From Schistosoma mansoni (lineage: Eukaryota > Platyhelminthes > Trematoda > Strigeidida > Schistosomatidae): 64,000 nt of DNA. A program made the position numbers and the translations under genes. This document shows, in pieces, positions 11,218 through 22,953 of the stretch; the stretch's first letter is position 1, and every line of letters begins with the position of its first letter. The stretch covers positions 744,001 through 808,000 of the forward strand of contig NW_017386039.1 of assembly GCF_000237925.1 (NCBI RefSeq), written 5' to 3'. The notes below the pieces were generated by a model. The model had not been told where the DNA came from, did not search any database, and was given only the letters and a program-made list of their open reading frames with translations.

Positions 11218-11990
11218 ATGTCTTTAAACAACGACACAATCGATCTTTCACAGTCACCATCCGTGGGAGTTATTAATGTTACTATTCCCTCTTTTAATGT
11301 TAATGATCCTCAACTCTGGTTTATTAGACTTGAAAATTACTTCGTAGCCAATCGTATTCTCTTACAGCGACATAAGTTCGGCTATGCAAGCTCACTACTT
11401 CTAGACGAAATAGCAGACAAGGTGCGAGAGGTCCTAACTAAGCCGGATGCGGTAAATCCGTACGACGTATTGAAACAGGCAGTAATAAAAGCTCTTTCAT
11501 TAAACGACCGGCAAGCTGTCGAGCAATTGCTCAGTGAAGTGCAGATCGGAGATAGAACGCCTTCGCAATTAAAAACTTATATGAGCAACGTAATTGGAGA
11601 CAGGAATGTTGATAAAAATATATTTTACCAGTTATGGTTACGACGACTCCCACCGAACGTGCAGCAGATCCTTGCTGTTGGAGATAGCGATGTAGACATA
11701 GACAACATCGCTAAAATAGCCGATAAGATTTACGAGAGAATGAGACACGCGACTCCACAAACGCTCAACTCCTCAGTAGACGAAAGAATCGAGGCGTTGC
11801 AAAAGGAAATTAATGTGCTATGCCACAAATTAACGAGCCTAAATCACAACGACAGGAAAAGAAGTTGATCGCGTAGCAGATCAAGAGATAGAAATCGATC
11901 ATTCTCTAAGGGACTCCCAGATCCTGCTATGTGCTGGTACCATCAAACATTTGGGTACAAAGCTCGAAAATGCAGATCTCCATGCAAATT
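11218..11990 (+). pseudogene. Gypsy gag region (fossil)
   Basis: The Gag-like part begins at the ATG at 11218. It includes a capsid-like block (LWFIRLENYFVANRI, then a segment on node-like helices) and a basic region with the clade-specific CHCC zinc-binding motif. It belongs to the Gypsy element and is not intact as a whole. Confidence 0.8.
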
Positions 11991-12039
11991 TAAACGATCG
12001 CACCGATTCTCAGTAACGACTACGGAAATCAACGCAGCT

Positions 12040-14975
12040 CCCAGGAGCAATCGTTTATTCTATGTTCAGGACAGAGTAACAGGCGCGCAATTTTTAGTAG
12101 ACACGGGAGCAGAGATAAGCGTCGTCCCCCCATTGAGCAACGAAAAACAAAATATCGATACTGCGCTAACTCTTAAAGCAGCGAATAGATCCGACATAAA
12201 GACATATGGCAAGCGAAAACTAACCTTGAATTTCGGCCGTAATATTTCACTTCGCTGGGAATTTGTGATCGCTGATGTGTCCGTACCCATAATTGGTATC
12301 GATTTCTTACAGAATTTTGACCTATTAGTAGATTCTCGACGAAACCAACTAGTGAATGGAGAACGCTCAGTAGTCATAAGAGGAGTGACCACCGATCATG
12401 TATCTATGAATTTAGTAGTGTCGAAAGATAAGAACGAGCAATATAAGTCACTTCTAAATAAGTTCGCCGATTTGACGAGGGCGTCGTACGACAACAGAGA
12501 TCTTAAACATACAGTACAGCACCACATCGTCACGAAAGGTCCACCGACTAGAGTAAGAGCGCGAAGGTTGAACCCAAAAAGGTTAAACATTGCGAAACGA
12601 GAATTCGAAAAACTAATGAAACTTGGTATCATAAGGCCATCTAATAGTCCCTGGGCATCTCCGTTACATATGGTTCCCAAAAAGAATGGAGAAATCAGAC
12701 CATGTGGAGATTATAGAGCCCTTAACAAGCAAACGATAGCAGATAGATACCCAGTGCCACATATCCACGACATCACTACCGAAATGGAAGGTGCCACGAT
12801 CTTTTCGAAAATTGATCTTGTTCGGGCGTACTACCACATTCCAGTGGCCCCAGAAGATATACCGAAAACGGCTGTAATCACTCCACTTGGTTTATTTGAG
12901 TTTTTGCGAATGCCATTTGGACTAACTAATGCAGCTCAAACTTTTCAGCGATTTATTGATCAGGTTGTTAGAGGTTTGACAGGGGTATACGCATATATCG
13001 ATGATATATTAGTAGCTAGCGCTACTGTGGAAGAACATCTACAACATCTACGACAGTTATTCACGAGACTCCAAGAACATGGTGTCACTATTAACGTGGA
13101 GAAATGTGAATTTGGAAAGAAATCATTGCAATTCCTAGGTCATATGATAAATTCTCGAGGTATCATGCCAGTTCCAGCAGAAGTTGCTGCTATTCGTAAT
13201 TATCCGTTGCCCGAGTCACAAAAAAAGTTACGACGATTCTTGGGACTAATAAACTATTATAGGCGATTTATTCCAAACTGCGCAGCAATACTACAGCCAT
13301 TAACGGACGCTTTGCGAGGAAATACCCGAAAATTCCGTCTATCGACAGAGGCCATACAGGCTTTTGAGAACGCTAAGCGAGCACTACATGAGAAAATGAT
13401 ATTAGTACGACGAAAAAGCGAAGCGCCACTAGCCGTCACGACAGACGCATCGAACATAGCAGTGGGAGCCGTACTGCAGCAGTTAGTAAACGGTACATGG
13501 GAACCAATTTCGTTTTTCTCGAAAAGATTAAATCCTACCCAAACGAGATACAGTACGTTCGGAAGAGAACTATTAGCGATTTACTTGGCAATTAAGCATT
13601 TCCGACATATGATAGAGGGTACCATTTTCACAGTGTATACAGACCATAAACCCCTCACGAAAGCATTAAACGCCAAGCAGGATAACTATTCACCGAGGGA
13701 AATTCGACAATTAGAATTTATTTCCCAATTTACATCTAGCATACAGTATATTGAAGGTAATAGTAACGAAGTGGCAGATGCGTTGTCCAGAACAACGATA
13801 AACGCGATTATTACAAATGGAATTGATTATCACGGTCTCGCGAAGTTACAAGAGACAGACATCGAACTAAACAAGCTAAGATTCGATAACACGACGTCAT
13901 TATCATTCGAAGATGTCCAGTTCGGCAACGCGAAAGTAATATGTGACGATTCGAGCCTATACACATCGATATCGTGGGACCACTGCCAGTTTCTAACGCG
14001 TACAACCATATTTTTACATGCATCGATAGATTTACCCGATGGCCTGTAGCGGTGCTAAGATTCGATAACACGACGTCATTATCATTCGAAGATGTTCAGT
14101 TCGGCAACGCGAAAGTAATATGTGACCTGTAGCGGTGCCAATAAAAGATACCTCAGCCGAATCCGTAGCCAAAGCCCTTATCGAAAATTGGATTTCTTAC
14201 TATGGTATACCGGCAATTATCACGACCGATAGAGGAGCTCAATTTGAAAGTCGACTCTTCCAGCAGCTTACAGAACTCCTCGGAATTAAACGTATACGAA
14301 CGACATCCTACCATCCAATGGCAAACGGAATGATTGAACGCCTACATAGGCAGTCGAAAGCGTCCCTTACATCTGTCATTGTCAATAACGATTGGGCTAA
14401 TAAGCTTCCTTTAGTCATGTTAGGTTTAAGAACAATAATTAAACAGGATATGGGATGTTGTCCAGCCGAGTTGGTATATGGAACTACTTTACGTTTACCT
14501 GGAGAATTTTTCGCTTCAGGTAAAAGTGTTCCGACTGATATAGCCAACTACGTGCAACGCCTGAAGAAACACATGAACGATCTAAAAATAGCACTTCCCA
14601 GATTACAACAACGACGAGTATTCATACCTCAGCAACTACATAATAGTACGCACGTATTCATCAGAAGAGACAATATACAACCACCAGCCGAACTATGAAG
14701 GTCCATTTAAAGTGATTACGACGACAGATAAGACAGTTACGATAGAAAAAGCTGGGAAGACAGACGTAATCAGCATCGATCGAGTGAAACCAGCTTTCAT
14801 TGATAGCGATTTTCAATCGACAGGTACAAACCCCTCGAAGACGATCACACCGACGAAACACGAGTCTCAAGAATCAACGACGCTAACGCACCAAAAAGAA
14901 GAGACTCCGATAACGACAAGATCTGGTCGCAGAGTAAGATGGCCGCAACGCTATGTCGCTACAATCTTTTACTGA
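12040..14975 (+). pseudogene. Gypsy pol region (fossil)
   Basis: Parts in order: aspartic protease ([13 protein letters not shown], about 12095), reverse transcriptase ([14 protein letters not shown] about 12810 and YIDDILVA about 13000), RNase H ([13 protein letters not shown] about 13440 and YTDHKPL about 13640), and an integrase core (about 14135-14500) with HP.NG..ERLHR, followed by a C-terminal basic region. Clade placement rests on the order and motifs. The region is broken and cannot act as it stands. Confidence 0.9.
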
Positions 14976-15725
14976 TAATTTTCTGCTACTTTGAATATTA
15001 ATTATAATTCTTGCTCTTCATTGTATACATATGGATTATTAAGTTCATGTTATACGCTATTAAACTCGGCACAGCTTATGTACACCCTTACGCTTATACG
15101 TGTAATTTTTTTTCGAAGCGATACCATATCCCTTCTATTTCTTACCGCTATTTTGTATAGCCTAACGGACGGGCACGAACTAAATACACATTAACTTCAT
15201 TCTAATTTTGTACAAGCCCATATCTTCAAATGATTGTAAATACGCTATTCAATTTACTGTACTTTATGCAAACACAGACATTTTTTCATATATCTTTGTT
15301 TGCAGGGGGGAGTTTGTTGGGGATGTCAAATCCCCAGAACTTACTTGATAAGTGGCTCAATTTTGTAATTTTATTTTGGAAATTTGGATTTAGCTGTTTT
15401 CGCGCCAAACGCGCTCTTTTTACCTTCACATCATATTTCCCACTTGTAACCATCTTAAACGCTATTGGTCCATTGTTTTTTTGTGTGTGCTATTTATTAA
15501 CGATGCCCAAGGACAATTTGTTGCTGTATAAATACGCTTGACTTTTTCCCTTATTTGATTGCTGTGCTTCTGGCTGCTACGGAGTATGACTTCCGCGCTC
15601 CAACTTGGACTTCTTACTCTGGTTAGCTGGGTCGCGTCAGAATAGCTAGTTATCGGTCTCTGGTCACGTGTCTTTGTTCCGTTCGCTACTAGTGAATTCG
15701 TAACGCTTCAGACTTATCAGAGTTA

Positions 15726-16239
15726 TATAGCAACCATCCTACAATCAATTTCGATTATAGCCAATTTTGGTTAAGCCCTTTTTATAACTTACTTAACAGA
15801 TATCGTTATTTGGATAGTAACAATTTGCATATATCTTTGCGCTGTTATACCACTAGAGCACATGACGCTCTATCCGAAATGTTGACTACTTAAATATCAC
15901 TCGATGACTCATACTCCTCACCCTTATGTGTATGCACGCAAATATTATTATCAGCCTTTGTTTTGCTTTGCTGTGCCCTTATTAAATCTGACTATAAATT
16001 GCCTATGTAATTGCTTGCTATTTGCCTCGTTCGTTTCCTCCGCTTGTTCGCCTGTTCATTCGCTCTCTCGCTTGCCGCTCTCTCACTCGCTCGTTCATAT
16101 TCGCTCAGGTGTTGTTAGCTTTCTAACCTGAGTTATAAACTGTAGTTGCTGCTATCCTTCGTCTTCTGATTTTACGCGCCGTTAAGATTAGAATTATAAC
16201 GGTTATCGAAGTAAACGATTAACGAATCGCGGCAATACA
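15726..16239 (+). repeat. Gypsy 3' terminal repeat (shared part)
   Basis: The second copy of the 514-bp terminal repeat, almost identical to the first. A G-rich polypurine tract followed by TGTTGGGGATG lies upstream at about 15304-15325, so the 3' repeat may start there as a TG...CA unit of about 0.93 kb. The exact boundaries are unsettled. Confidence 0.8.
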
Positions 16240-16243
16240 TGCT

Positions 16244-16385
16244 CATACTGAGTTAGAATCGCGCGAGGCAGGATCGTGGATGTGTACTGCTGAGGATTCC
16301 CACAAAAGGACGAAACGGCCAACCAGTGCTTCCAGGTCTTCCATGGTGGTCTAGCCTCAATGGATTCATGATCGCAACTATTAAA
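16244..16385 (+). mobile_element. SMalpha SINE 3' half (right of Gypsy)
   Basis: SINE sequence from just after the B-box to the tail: a hammerhead half with core CTGAGGA, then GGACGAAACGGCC and CCAGTGCTTCC, and the tail with GATTCATGATCGCAAC. The expected TC cleavage step is altered. The tail is the reverse complement of the piece at 10250-10300. Confidence 0.75.
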
Positions 16386-16537
16386 AGTAATGTCCAAATT
16401 GGATGAGTCTTTGAAGTTGTTATTTGTTAGTCCAGACCGTGTGGATGTTTATTGTTTTGTGTCCATGGAATAACTGTAGTTAAATTAAATCTTAGTGGGG
16501 CAGACAGTTTTACTCCTTATGATTATCCGTTATATTC

Positions 16538-16840
16538 TGTTAGCGGGACATAGATTGGATTAAAGCATGTTCCATGCACGATTGTGTTGGTGCGCGCTGA
16601 TTGGCTAATTCTTATCCAATCAGTGCTAGTCGATACTTGGAGAATACTCTAGAATCTTCTTATGTAAAACTATAAATATACTAACGTATTTGTTATTGCG
16701 CTTCTTGCTTCCATCTACCCTTGTTATTCGGAATATAATTTCTTTCCTGTTCAACCGTGTTCTGATTTGAGGACTTGTCGAGTGAATTGATGTCCAAGAA
16801 TACTAGGCAATAGGAATAGCTGGGTCGTAAAAAGAAAAAG
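16538..16840 (+). repeat. Possible solo LTR (fossil)
   Basis: Starts TGTTAGCGGGACATAG, has a TATA-like CTATAAATATA at 16670-16680 and further AT-rich signals, and fits the size of a schistosome LTR. No second copy lies in the window and no target duplication was verified, so this is tentative. Confidence 0.4.
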
Positions 16841-18335
16841 TAATAACATATTCTATACTTTTCATTTTCTGATATCATTTTTCACATTTTGTTGTTGCTT
16901 CTAACATTTCCCTCATCTTATTTTTTCCTGGTTATTGTATTTTACTGTGCTAATGTGAAGTGTAGAAACTTGGATTGTTACACATTTTAGCCAGATTCTT
17001 CCTTATTCATAACTATCTGTCTGACAAACACGTTAAAAATGTCAGAGAACAAAAGAAAACAGTTGCATAATTAAATGCGAATCATACACGAATAGTCATT
17101 GTATTTTATCTAAAAAGAAGCTATACTAGCAAATCACTTACGTTATTTGACTGTTAACTTGGCTGTGATATTATTTCAATATTTTGAACGTAAGCCTCAT
17201 TTGTTGTATATCTGGAATCAAGACTTGCATGCTCGAAAATAAGTCGTCGGAAAATCACAAATATTTTATTCTGTTCATATTTACTACTAAAGCTTGCTTT
17301 CAATCATATGTGAATTAGTGCCCTCTTAAAACGATGCCACTGATATATTCAAGCTAATATACATCCTTTGTTGTTAACTTACCATTTATATAGTCATATA
17401 CTTAGCTTCCAGATACACTTTAGATATGAGGAATGGTGATACTATCTGATTGCTCGAACAGAAGTAGGTGTAGCATGGTTCGAAGCTGAGACACAGTTAC
17501 TGGAATTCAACGCCTTAACTACTAGGGTTCCGCTTTACCTATCCTTTACAGAAAGGGACGAAGTATTTTAATTTATTATAAGATAAGAAATGCGATGTTA
17601 TCGTACTTTTAGTGTTAATTACATTCTATGTTTACAATGAGTCTAATAAAAACTGAAAAATCTGATTTATTTGATGAGTGGGAAGACCCACCAAGATTAG
17701 TACAATACTTCCTGCAGAAGTTACTCAAACATTAACACACGGAATTAAACACATGAATCCTTTTTTCATTCTATCGTACCAACTATCTGATGACGTCTAC
17801 GACATAGTTTTGTAACTAGAAAAATTAGAACATGTTTTTTTTTTCAACATTAGCAAGAGAGTGAACAAGTCCTCAATAAACATCGGTTTTCTATCACCCT
17901 ACTGAATATTTCATGTCAGTAGTCCCTACTTAAATATCCTCGTGACGTTTAGGCGGTCAGCTGGTACTTTATCGTCCATCCTGTATAATTCTCTTTTTCT
18001 TAATTGTTGTACGATAGCCACTAATCTTTGTTTCTCCCATTTGGTTTCTGCAAAAATAAGAATTAACATTCGAAAGACCACTAGAGGCTGAAATGAATTT
18101 TTATGTTGCAATTGTTTACGTTTCGGAATTTTATGTCTATTTAGTTTATTGGGCTAACAATCGATAAGTGTATTTGACTATTTGGAACATGGTATTTTAC
18201 TTTGTATATTGTCATTGCGAAGGTAGGTGTCTGTGTCATATCCTAGCGAAGACATAAGTACGGGTAATTTCCGGGACCTATTAATGGACGATTATTCTAT
18301 ATATATTCTTATTGTTTAACTATTGAGTAACGAGA

Positions 18336-18662
18336 TTGTGTATATCTATATTCATCTTATTATAAGCTTCATTTTGACCGATGAATTATTATCATACGAC
18401 TTACTGTTCCTAAATTATATTCAGTTTATTGATTATTGTATCTCACGTTCACAGTCACATTTGGCTTGATAATGTACATATATTATTTTCTATTTTATGG
18501 TGTGATGCCGTCCGTCTGTCTAGTATATAAACAGAGTATGCTTGAAATAAATGATTCGCATAGCAGAAGCTGCAATTGGTGTTTTTGGACTCAATGGGAG
18601 GGGCTAGCCGGACAAAGGACCAGTAAGGACGCTAGACTACTCATACTGGTCACACGTCATTG
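18336..18662 (+). repeat. LTR-like interspersed repeat, copy 1 (fossil)
   Basis: About 320 bp that recurs at 45030-45350. Shared blocks are CACATTTGGCT, TTTTCTATTTTATGGT, GTATATAAACAGAGTATGCT and GGTGTTTTTGGACT. A TATA-like box followed closely by AATAAA suggests the promoter and R region of an LTR; the family is not named with confidence. Confidence 0.5.
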
Positions 18663-18801
18663 ATTTGTCACAGTGTTAAGATCGGAAAAGTCGTATTTCG
18701 ATTGGTGGATAATTCACGTGATAAAAGCCGTACATAAAAATCAATAACGAATTAGCATACATTCTTATGTATTTTTTATAAAGTCATAACAGTTTGAACA
18801 C

Positions 18802-18977
18802 AGTCATTATATGTGAAAAAATTATATTTGAAATAGTCTCAGTGATTGAAATTTAAATCATTCCGACATTTCGTCCAGCTAACTTGTCTGGACTTCTTCA
18901 GGGGAATAATCAAAATCATCAAAGAAATATAGTGTTTTTTAACAATCATATCAAAATCTATACTACTTTAATCCAAT
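18802..18977. repeat. Foldback left arm (176-bp inverted repeat)
   Basis: The exact reverse complement of 19176-19351 over all 176 positions, compared line by line. Confidence 0.95.
18865..18901 (-). ncRNA. Hammerhead ribozyme, left foldback arm
   Basis: The minus-strand copy of the right-arm ribozyme: core CTGAAGA at 18901-18895, then stem II, then GAAATGTC at 18872-18865. It is identical in sequence to the right-arm copy. Confidence 0.75.
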
Positions 18978-19175
18978 CACATTTGGATGTCGAATTTTTG
19001 TAAACAGGATAATATGAGTCAGTTGAATGAGAATCGAATGAAAAATTCAACGGTGTGAAATAAAAGGAGACTGGATGAATTATGTGTGTGTATTCATGTG
19101 TAAGATGTTTGCTAATAAATGATATTCAGTGTTGATATGTTTCTATGTGAAGTAAAAATAAGAATAAAAGTGCAA

Positions 19176-19351
19176 ATTGGATTAAAGTAGTATAGATTTT
19201 GATATGATTGTTAAAAAACACTATATTTCTTTGATGATTTTGATTATTCCCCTGAAGAAGTCCAGACAAGTTAGCTGGACGAAATGTCGGAATGATTTAA
19301 ATTTCAATCACTGAGACTATTTCAAATATAATTTTTTCACATATAATGACT
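19176..19351. repeat. Foldback right arm (176-bp inverted repeat)
   Basis: Partner of 18802-18977. It runs from ATTGGATTAAAG to CACATATAATGACT. Confidence 0.95.
19243..19297 (+). ncRNA. Hammerhead ribozyme, right foldback arm
   Basis: Core CTGAAGA at 19252-19258. Stem II GTCCAG (19260-19265) pairs perfectly with CTGGAC (19275-19280). GAAATGTC lies at 19281-19288, with predicted cleavage after C19288 and a vestigial stem III. Stem I ATTATTCC pairs with GGAATGAT (one wobble), leaving one C bulged next to the core. All core bases required for activity are present. Confidence 0.8.
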
Positions 19352-20580
19352 TCTCTATACTCGGCGCCCAATTATTGTCGAACTATCCGTTCTAACCTTG
19401 ACGAATATTCGTATAAAGTTTGAACACAGTATGCTTAACAATTAGATGTCTGCGATATAGTTAATACTAATAACCCTATCAGTGAGATTTGTGTAATTTG
19501 TTTGAAATTAAATATATAGTTCAGTGAACTAAAATCTACTTTAAATTTTTTAAAAAAACATCTCACTAAAATTAAATTTAGATGTAGAAATTTGTAGTAA
19601 GTGAATAAAAACTTATGTCCTCTCGGTTTTCAGTTCAGTATCTTACTGAAATTTTGCTGTTAAATAAATATTCGGTCACACAGCAGAACTACAACGCCTT
19701 TCTAAACGTATCATATGCAATCGTGTATGAATCTGATGGAAAACTTGTATTAGATTGTTGAGATTTGAGAAGTTTATGGTTTGAGACTATAACATATGTC
19801 ACTAAACATTGGGAGCAGTTGCATATATTTTTCAAAATTACAGGTGTATGGTGTTCAACATTTGGGTAGATGGTACCCGTAAACGTTTTAACTTCGACTT
19901 ACTGTATAAACAACTGAAATTATGTACAAAATGAGAAGTAACCTATTAAAGACATCTTTCGACCGACGAAACTCTTGTTGGTTTTGAAAACCACTTTTCC
20001 TGTTCTCTCATTTGAAGTTAAGAATCCTAATATTTTCACTTTAAACAGTTCATTATTTAAAATATTACTGTTTGTTCTCAAATTTGGCAAAAACGAAATC
20101 TAATATTCTGGAGTCTCAAATTATAGACAGGTTTTGATCAAGTGCTTTAGAGGGAAATAAGTTTTGTAATCTCACTGACAAATACTGTTTGGTGAAAAAA
20201 ATTAGCAAAATGGCTTTAAAAAATTTTTATGTGATTTCAGGATGCTGAAAAATCATAAATTATTGAAAGTTATACGTTCTGAACCCTGGTGTTCAACTCA
20301 AGAGTTAAGAAATATCATGCTTGTTAAAAAGCTTAATGGTCCTGTGCTTGAATGAGTACAAGATCATATGTTATCTTTTCTAAAGAGTCTCAAACTGGCA
20401 CGAAACCATTGTTTTCAGTAGTTCTCCAGCTGATGTCAGTTTGTGATAAGAACCGATCCCAATTCCGAAGGAATTTCCTTTCCTGTGATATCATTCAAAT
20501 AAGTTGTGGAAATGTATCAAAACTATTGCACAGATTTAGAGTAAGTGTTGATAAATAGATTGGTTCCTATATTGTTATTT

Positions 20581-20774
20581 AGAATAACATATATAGGCGA
20601 ACAATGTTGTTTTCGATTAGATACTCATCAGGCTTTACTCTAATATACAGTAATATTTATATGCATATACGAAATTATTAAACCAATCAAGGCAGTTTAT
20701 GAGCCAATGATAACGGTGGAATAGATTACATTACTAAACATAATAAGTAAAAAGTACAAATTGGTAATGTGATG
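20581..20774 (-). repeat. PLE #2 left inverted terminal repeat
   Basis: The reverse complement of 22954-23125 with few substitutions and about 25 extra bases. The hammerhead core lies on the minus strand at 20631-20625. Confidence 0.85.
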
Positions 20775-22044
20775 AAAGGTGTACTCGGCCCTAGATTTTG
20801 TGACTATGGAAATAAAATAAATCAACTTGATACAGATGTGCAATTTGAAAATTTATTTACACAAACAACAGATTTGGTCCCTACTTCTCTCGATGAACTT
20901 ACTAGGTTTAAGACCACATTGGTGGACATCTGCCAACAATACAAAAATAGTAAATATATACTGTGAAAACTCCACTTACCAAGCAGCATCGAGATGCCTC
21001 ACATATGCTTAAAAAGAAAAACGCTCTAATAATAAGCAAGCCGGACAAAGGAGGGGGGCTAGTTCTAATGGACAAAGCCGATTACATCGAAAAAATGAAC
21101 CTGATTTTGAATGACACGATTAAATTTCAAAAACTCAACGACGTGAAAGACAAATACGAAAACAGAGAAACTGCTGACTAATTTACTTAAGGAATTTAAA
21201 AATAAAGGAATACTTACTCCAACTATATACGATTGACTTAAACCCAATGGATCGAACACACCGCGACTCCATGGTTTACCCGAAGTTCACAAGACAGGTC
21301 TTCCTCTTCGTCCAGTTTTAGATATGCATAATTCACCTTACCATAAAACTGCAAAGCGGCTAGCTCGAGTCCCAGATCCTTTACACAAACTAATCGTCAA
21401 TAGAAGCGTGAAGGACGTTTTCGATTTCATTTCGAAATCTGGACATATGAACTTAAATGGGAAACAGATGATATTTCTAGATATCGCTTCCCTGTTCACC
21501 AATGTATTATTGACTGTGACTATTGACTTTGTGTGCCAACAATTACTTGAAAACAAGTCAATATTGAAATTTCCGAGGTTAGTCTTAGAGATTTACTTCT
21601 AAAATGTACAATGAATGTCCATTTTATCTTTAATAACACATATTATATACAAATTGATTGTATGGCGATGGGTTCACCCCTAGGTCCTATCCTTGCTGAT
21701 TTTTTTTGCGAAACTAGAAAATGGACCTCTCAAAGATGTTATCGATAAGCTTGACTTCTATTGTCGATCAGGACATTGCAAAAGAAGAACTATTTCACAA
21801 TAAACACCTAGCCATTACATTCATATGTGAAGAGGAACTAGATAATAAACTACATTTCTTTGACATTTTATTAAACAGAAAGGCAAACGGTTCTATCAGC
21901 AGAATTGTGTATAGGAAACGTTCTTCATCAAGTCAGTACACACATTTCTTAACCTTTGTACCCCTTCACTATAAGAGAAACTTTGTCAAATGTCTGGCAA
22001 ATAGAGCTAGGAAGATATGCTCGGTCGATACCTGTTCCTTTTAG
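20769..22044 (+). pseudogene. Penelope-like reverse transcriptase, decayed
   Basis: Fragments in different frames keep PLE landmarks in order: NALIISKPDKGGGLVLMDK (about 21020), GLPEVHK..LPLRPVLD (about 21270), MIFLDIASLFTNV (motif A, about 21470), MAMGSPLGPILADFF (motif B, about 21660) and LHFFDILLNRK (about 21850). The YVDD-type motif C is not recognisable and no GIY-YIG domain is seen. Several frameshifts and stops separate the pieces, so it is non-functional. Confidence 0.85.
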
Positions 22045-22470
22045 AAGTTTGGTTCGTTGCACCAGAGTCTCAGTTTGAGATCCGCCGCATTAAGAACCAG
22101 CCGCAAAAGTACGCCTACGCTCTGGAAACCTTACCTGGGGATCATATAGCCACTGTCCGTGAAGTTGTCTTCAATTCTAATATACTTGACGTCTACGATC
22201 GTCTCAAGGAGGCGATTCTCAGACATTCCCTCCCATCGAGGGATGAACGGTCGAGGACATTATTAGCACGTCACCCCCGGGTGATGCTAAACCGAGCCAC
22301 CACCTCACGTGCCTGCAGTCTTTAGCAGGACCCACGACAGCTGATTCCGAAATAGTTAAGGAATTGTGACTCAAATCTTTACCAATACATATACAGCCTA
22401 CGATCACGGCCCTGTTCGAGGACACACCACTTATCCAGGTTGCCCTCGTAGCAGACAAATATTAGCGACG
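22045..22470 (+). pseudogene. LTR-retroelement gag fragment (fossil)
   Basis: The translation resembles Gypsy Gag (LPGDHIATVREVV, then LAGPTTADSEIVKEL, LPIHIQPTITALFED, VALVADK). It sits inside the second PLE, in the same direction. It is a broken, isolated piece with no terminal repeats seen. Confidence 0.6.
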
Positions 22471-22953
22471 ACTAGCACTAGGGATAACTATTGAGTTGCC
22501 TCAACGTCACATTCGAATGTAGGTCTTGATGCTAGTCGCTTTCCAGCTCAAGGGGATCGGGATTGCTGTATACATAGCTGTCTCAAGTTTCGAGACCATT
22601 CCATCACCCCGCGTACCTCGAGCCATGTCGCGGTCACGTAAAGCTGTAACTACTTGCCCTAAGCGGGCACCCTCCAAGCCATATGAAATTCGTAACACCC
22701 TTATCTCTCCCTTGGCCTTAATAAATGATTTTATTTTCAGTACTCTTACCTTTATTTTCCTTCACTCCCTCCTACCATTTCTTTTTCCTCTAATATACGT
22801 TTCGCGGTCCAATTATCTGAACATTTCTTATTACGTAATCCTATAATTTTTATGAATGTTGTTGCAGTGTCTGTATTTTTCTAATCATTGACCTGTTTCC
22901 TATTATGTAACATTGATTCCAGCCTTTATTATTATCACAGCTAGTACACCTGT

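Larger units (their letters stand above)
10347..16239 (+). mobile_element. Ty3/Gypsy element, CsRn1/Boudicca clade (fossil)
   Basis: An LTR retrotransposon of about 5.9 kb with terminal repeats, a gag region with the CHCC finger (CWYH...C..PC) typical of the CsRn1/Boudicca clade, and a pol region in the order protease, reverse transcriptase, RNase H, integrase. No env-like gene is seen. The 514 bp shared by both ends differ at only two positions that I noted, so the insertion is young. The coding part is broken, in roughly three to five places. TGCT flanks both sides and may be a short target duplication. The insertion lies in the SPRYD7 intron, between SINE halves. Confidence 0.93.
18805..19416. 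mobile_element. Foldback element with twin hammerheads
   Basis: Two arms (18802-18977 and 19176-19351) are exact reverse complements over 176 bp and enclose a 198-base non-coding spacer. The whole is bounded by a 14-bp direct repeat, AGTTTGAACACAGT, at 18791-18804 and 19417-19430. It looks like a target-site duplication and shows that the structure arrived as a unit, with 65 extra bases after the right arm. Each arm holds a hammerhead and ends in a segment resembling the PLE tail at 5710-5750. It encodes nothing visible. Best reading: a non-autonomous element made of PLE terminal repeats. This interpretation is inference. Confidence 0.8.

Noticed and set aside
11079-11276. Short frame just before gag
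   Set aside because: Overlaps the Gypsy leader, has no homology and AT-biased composition; treated as chance.
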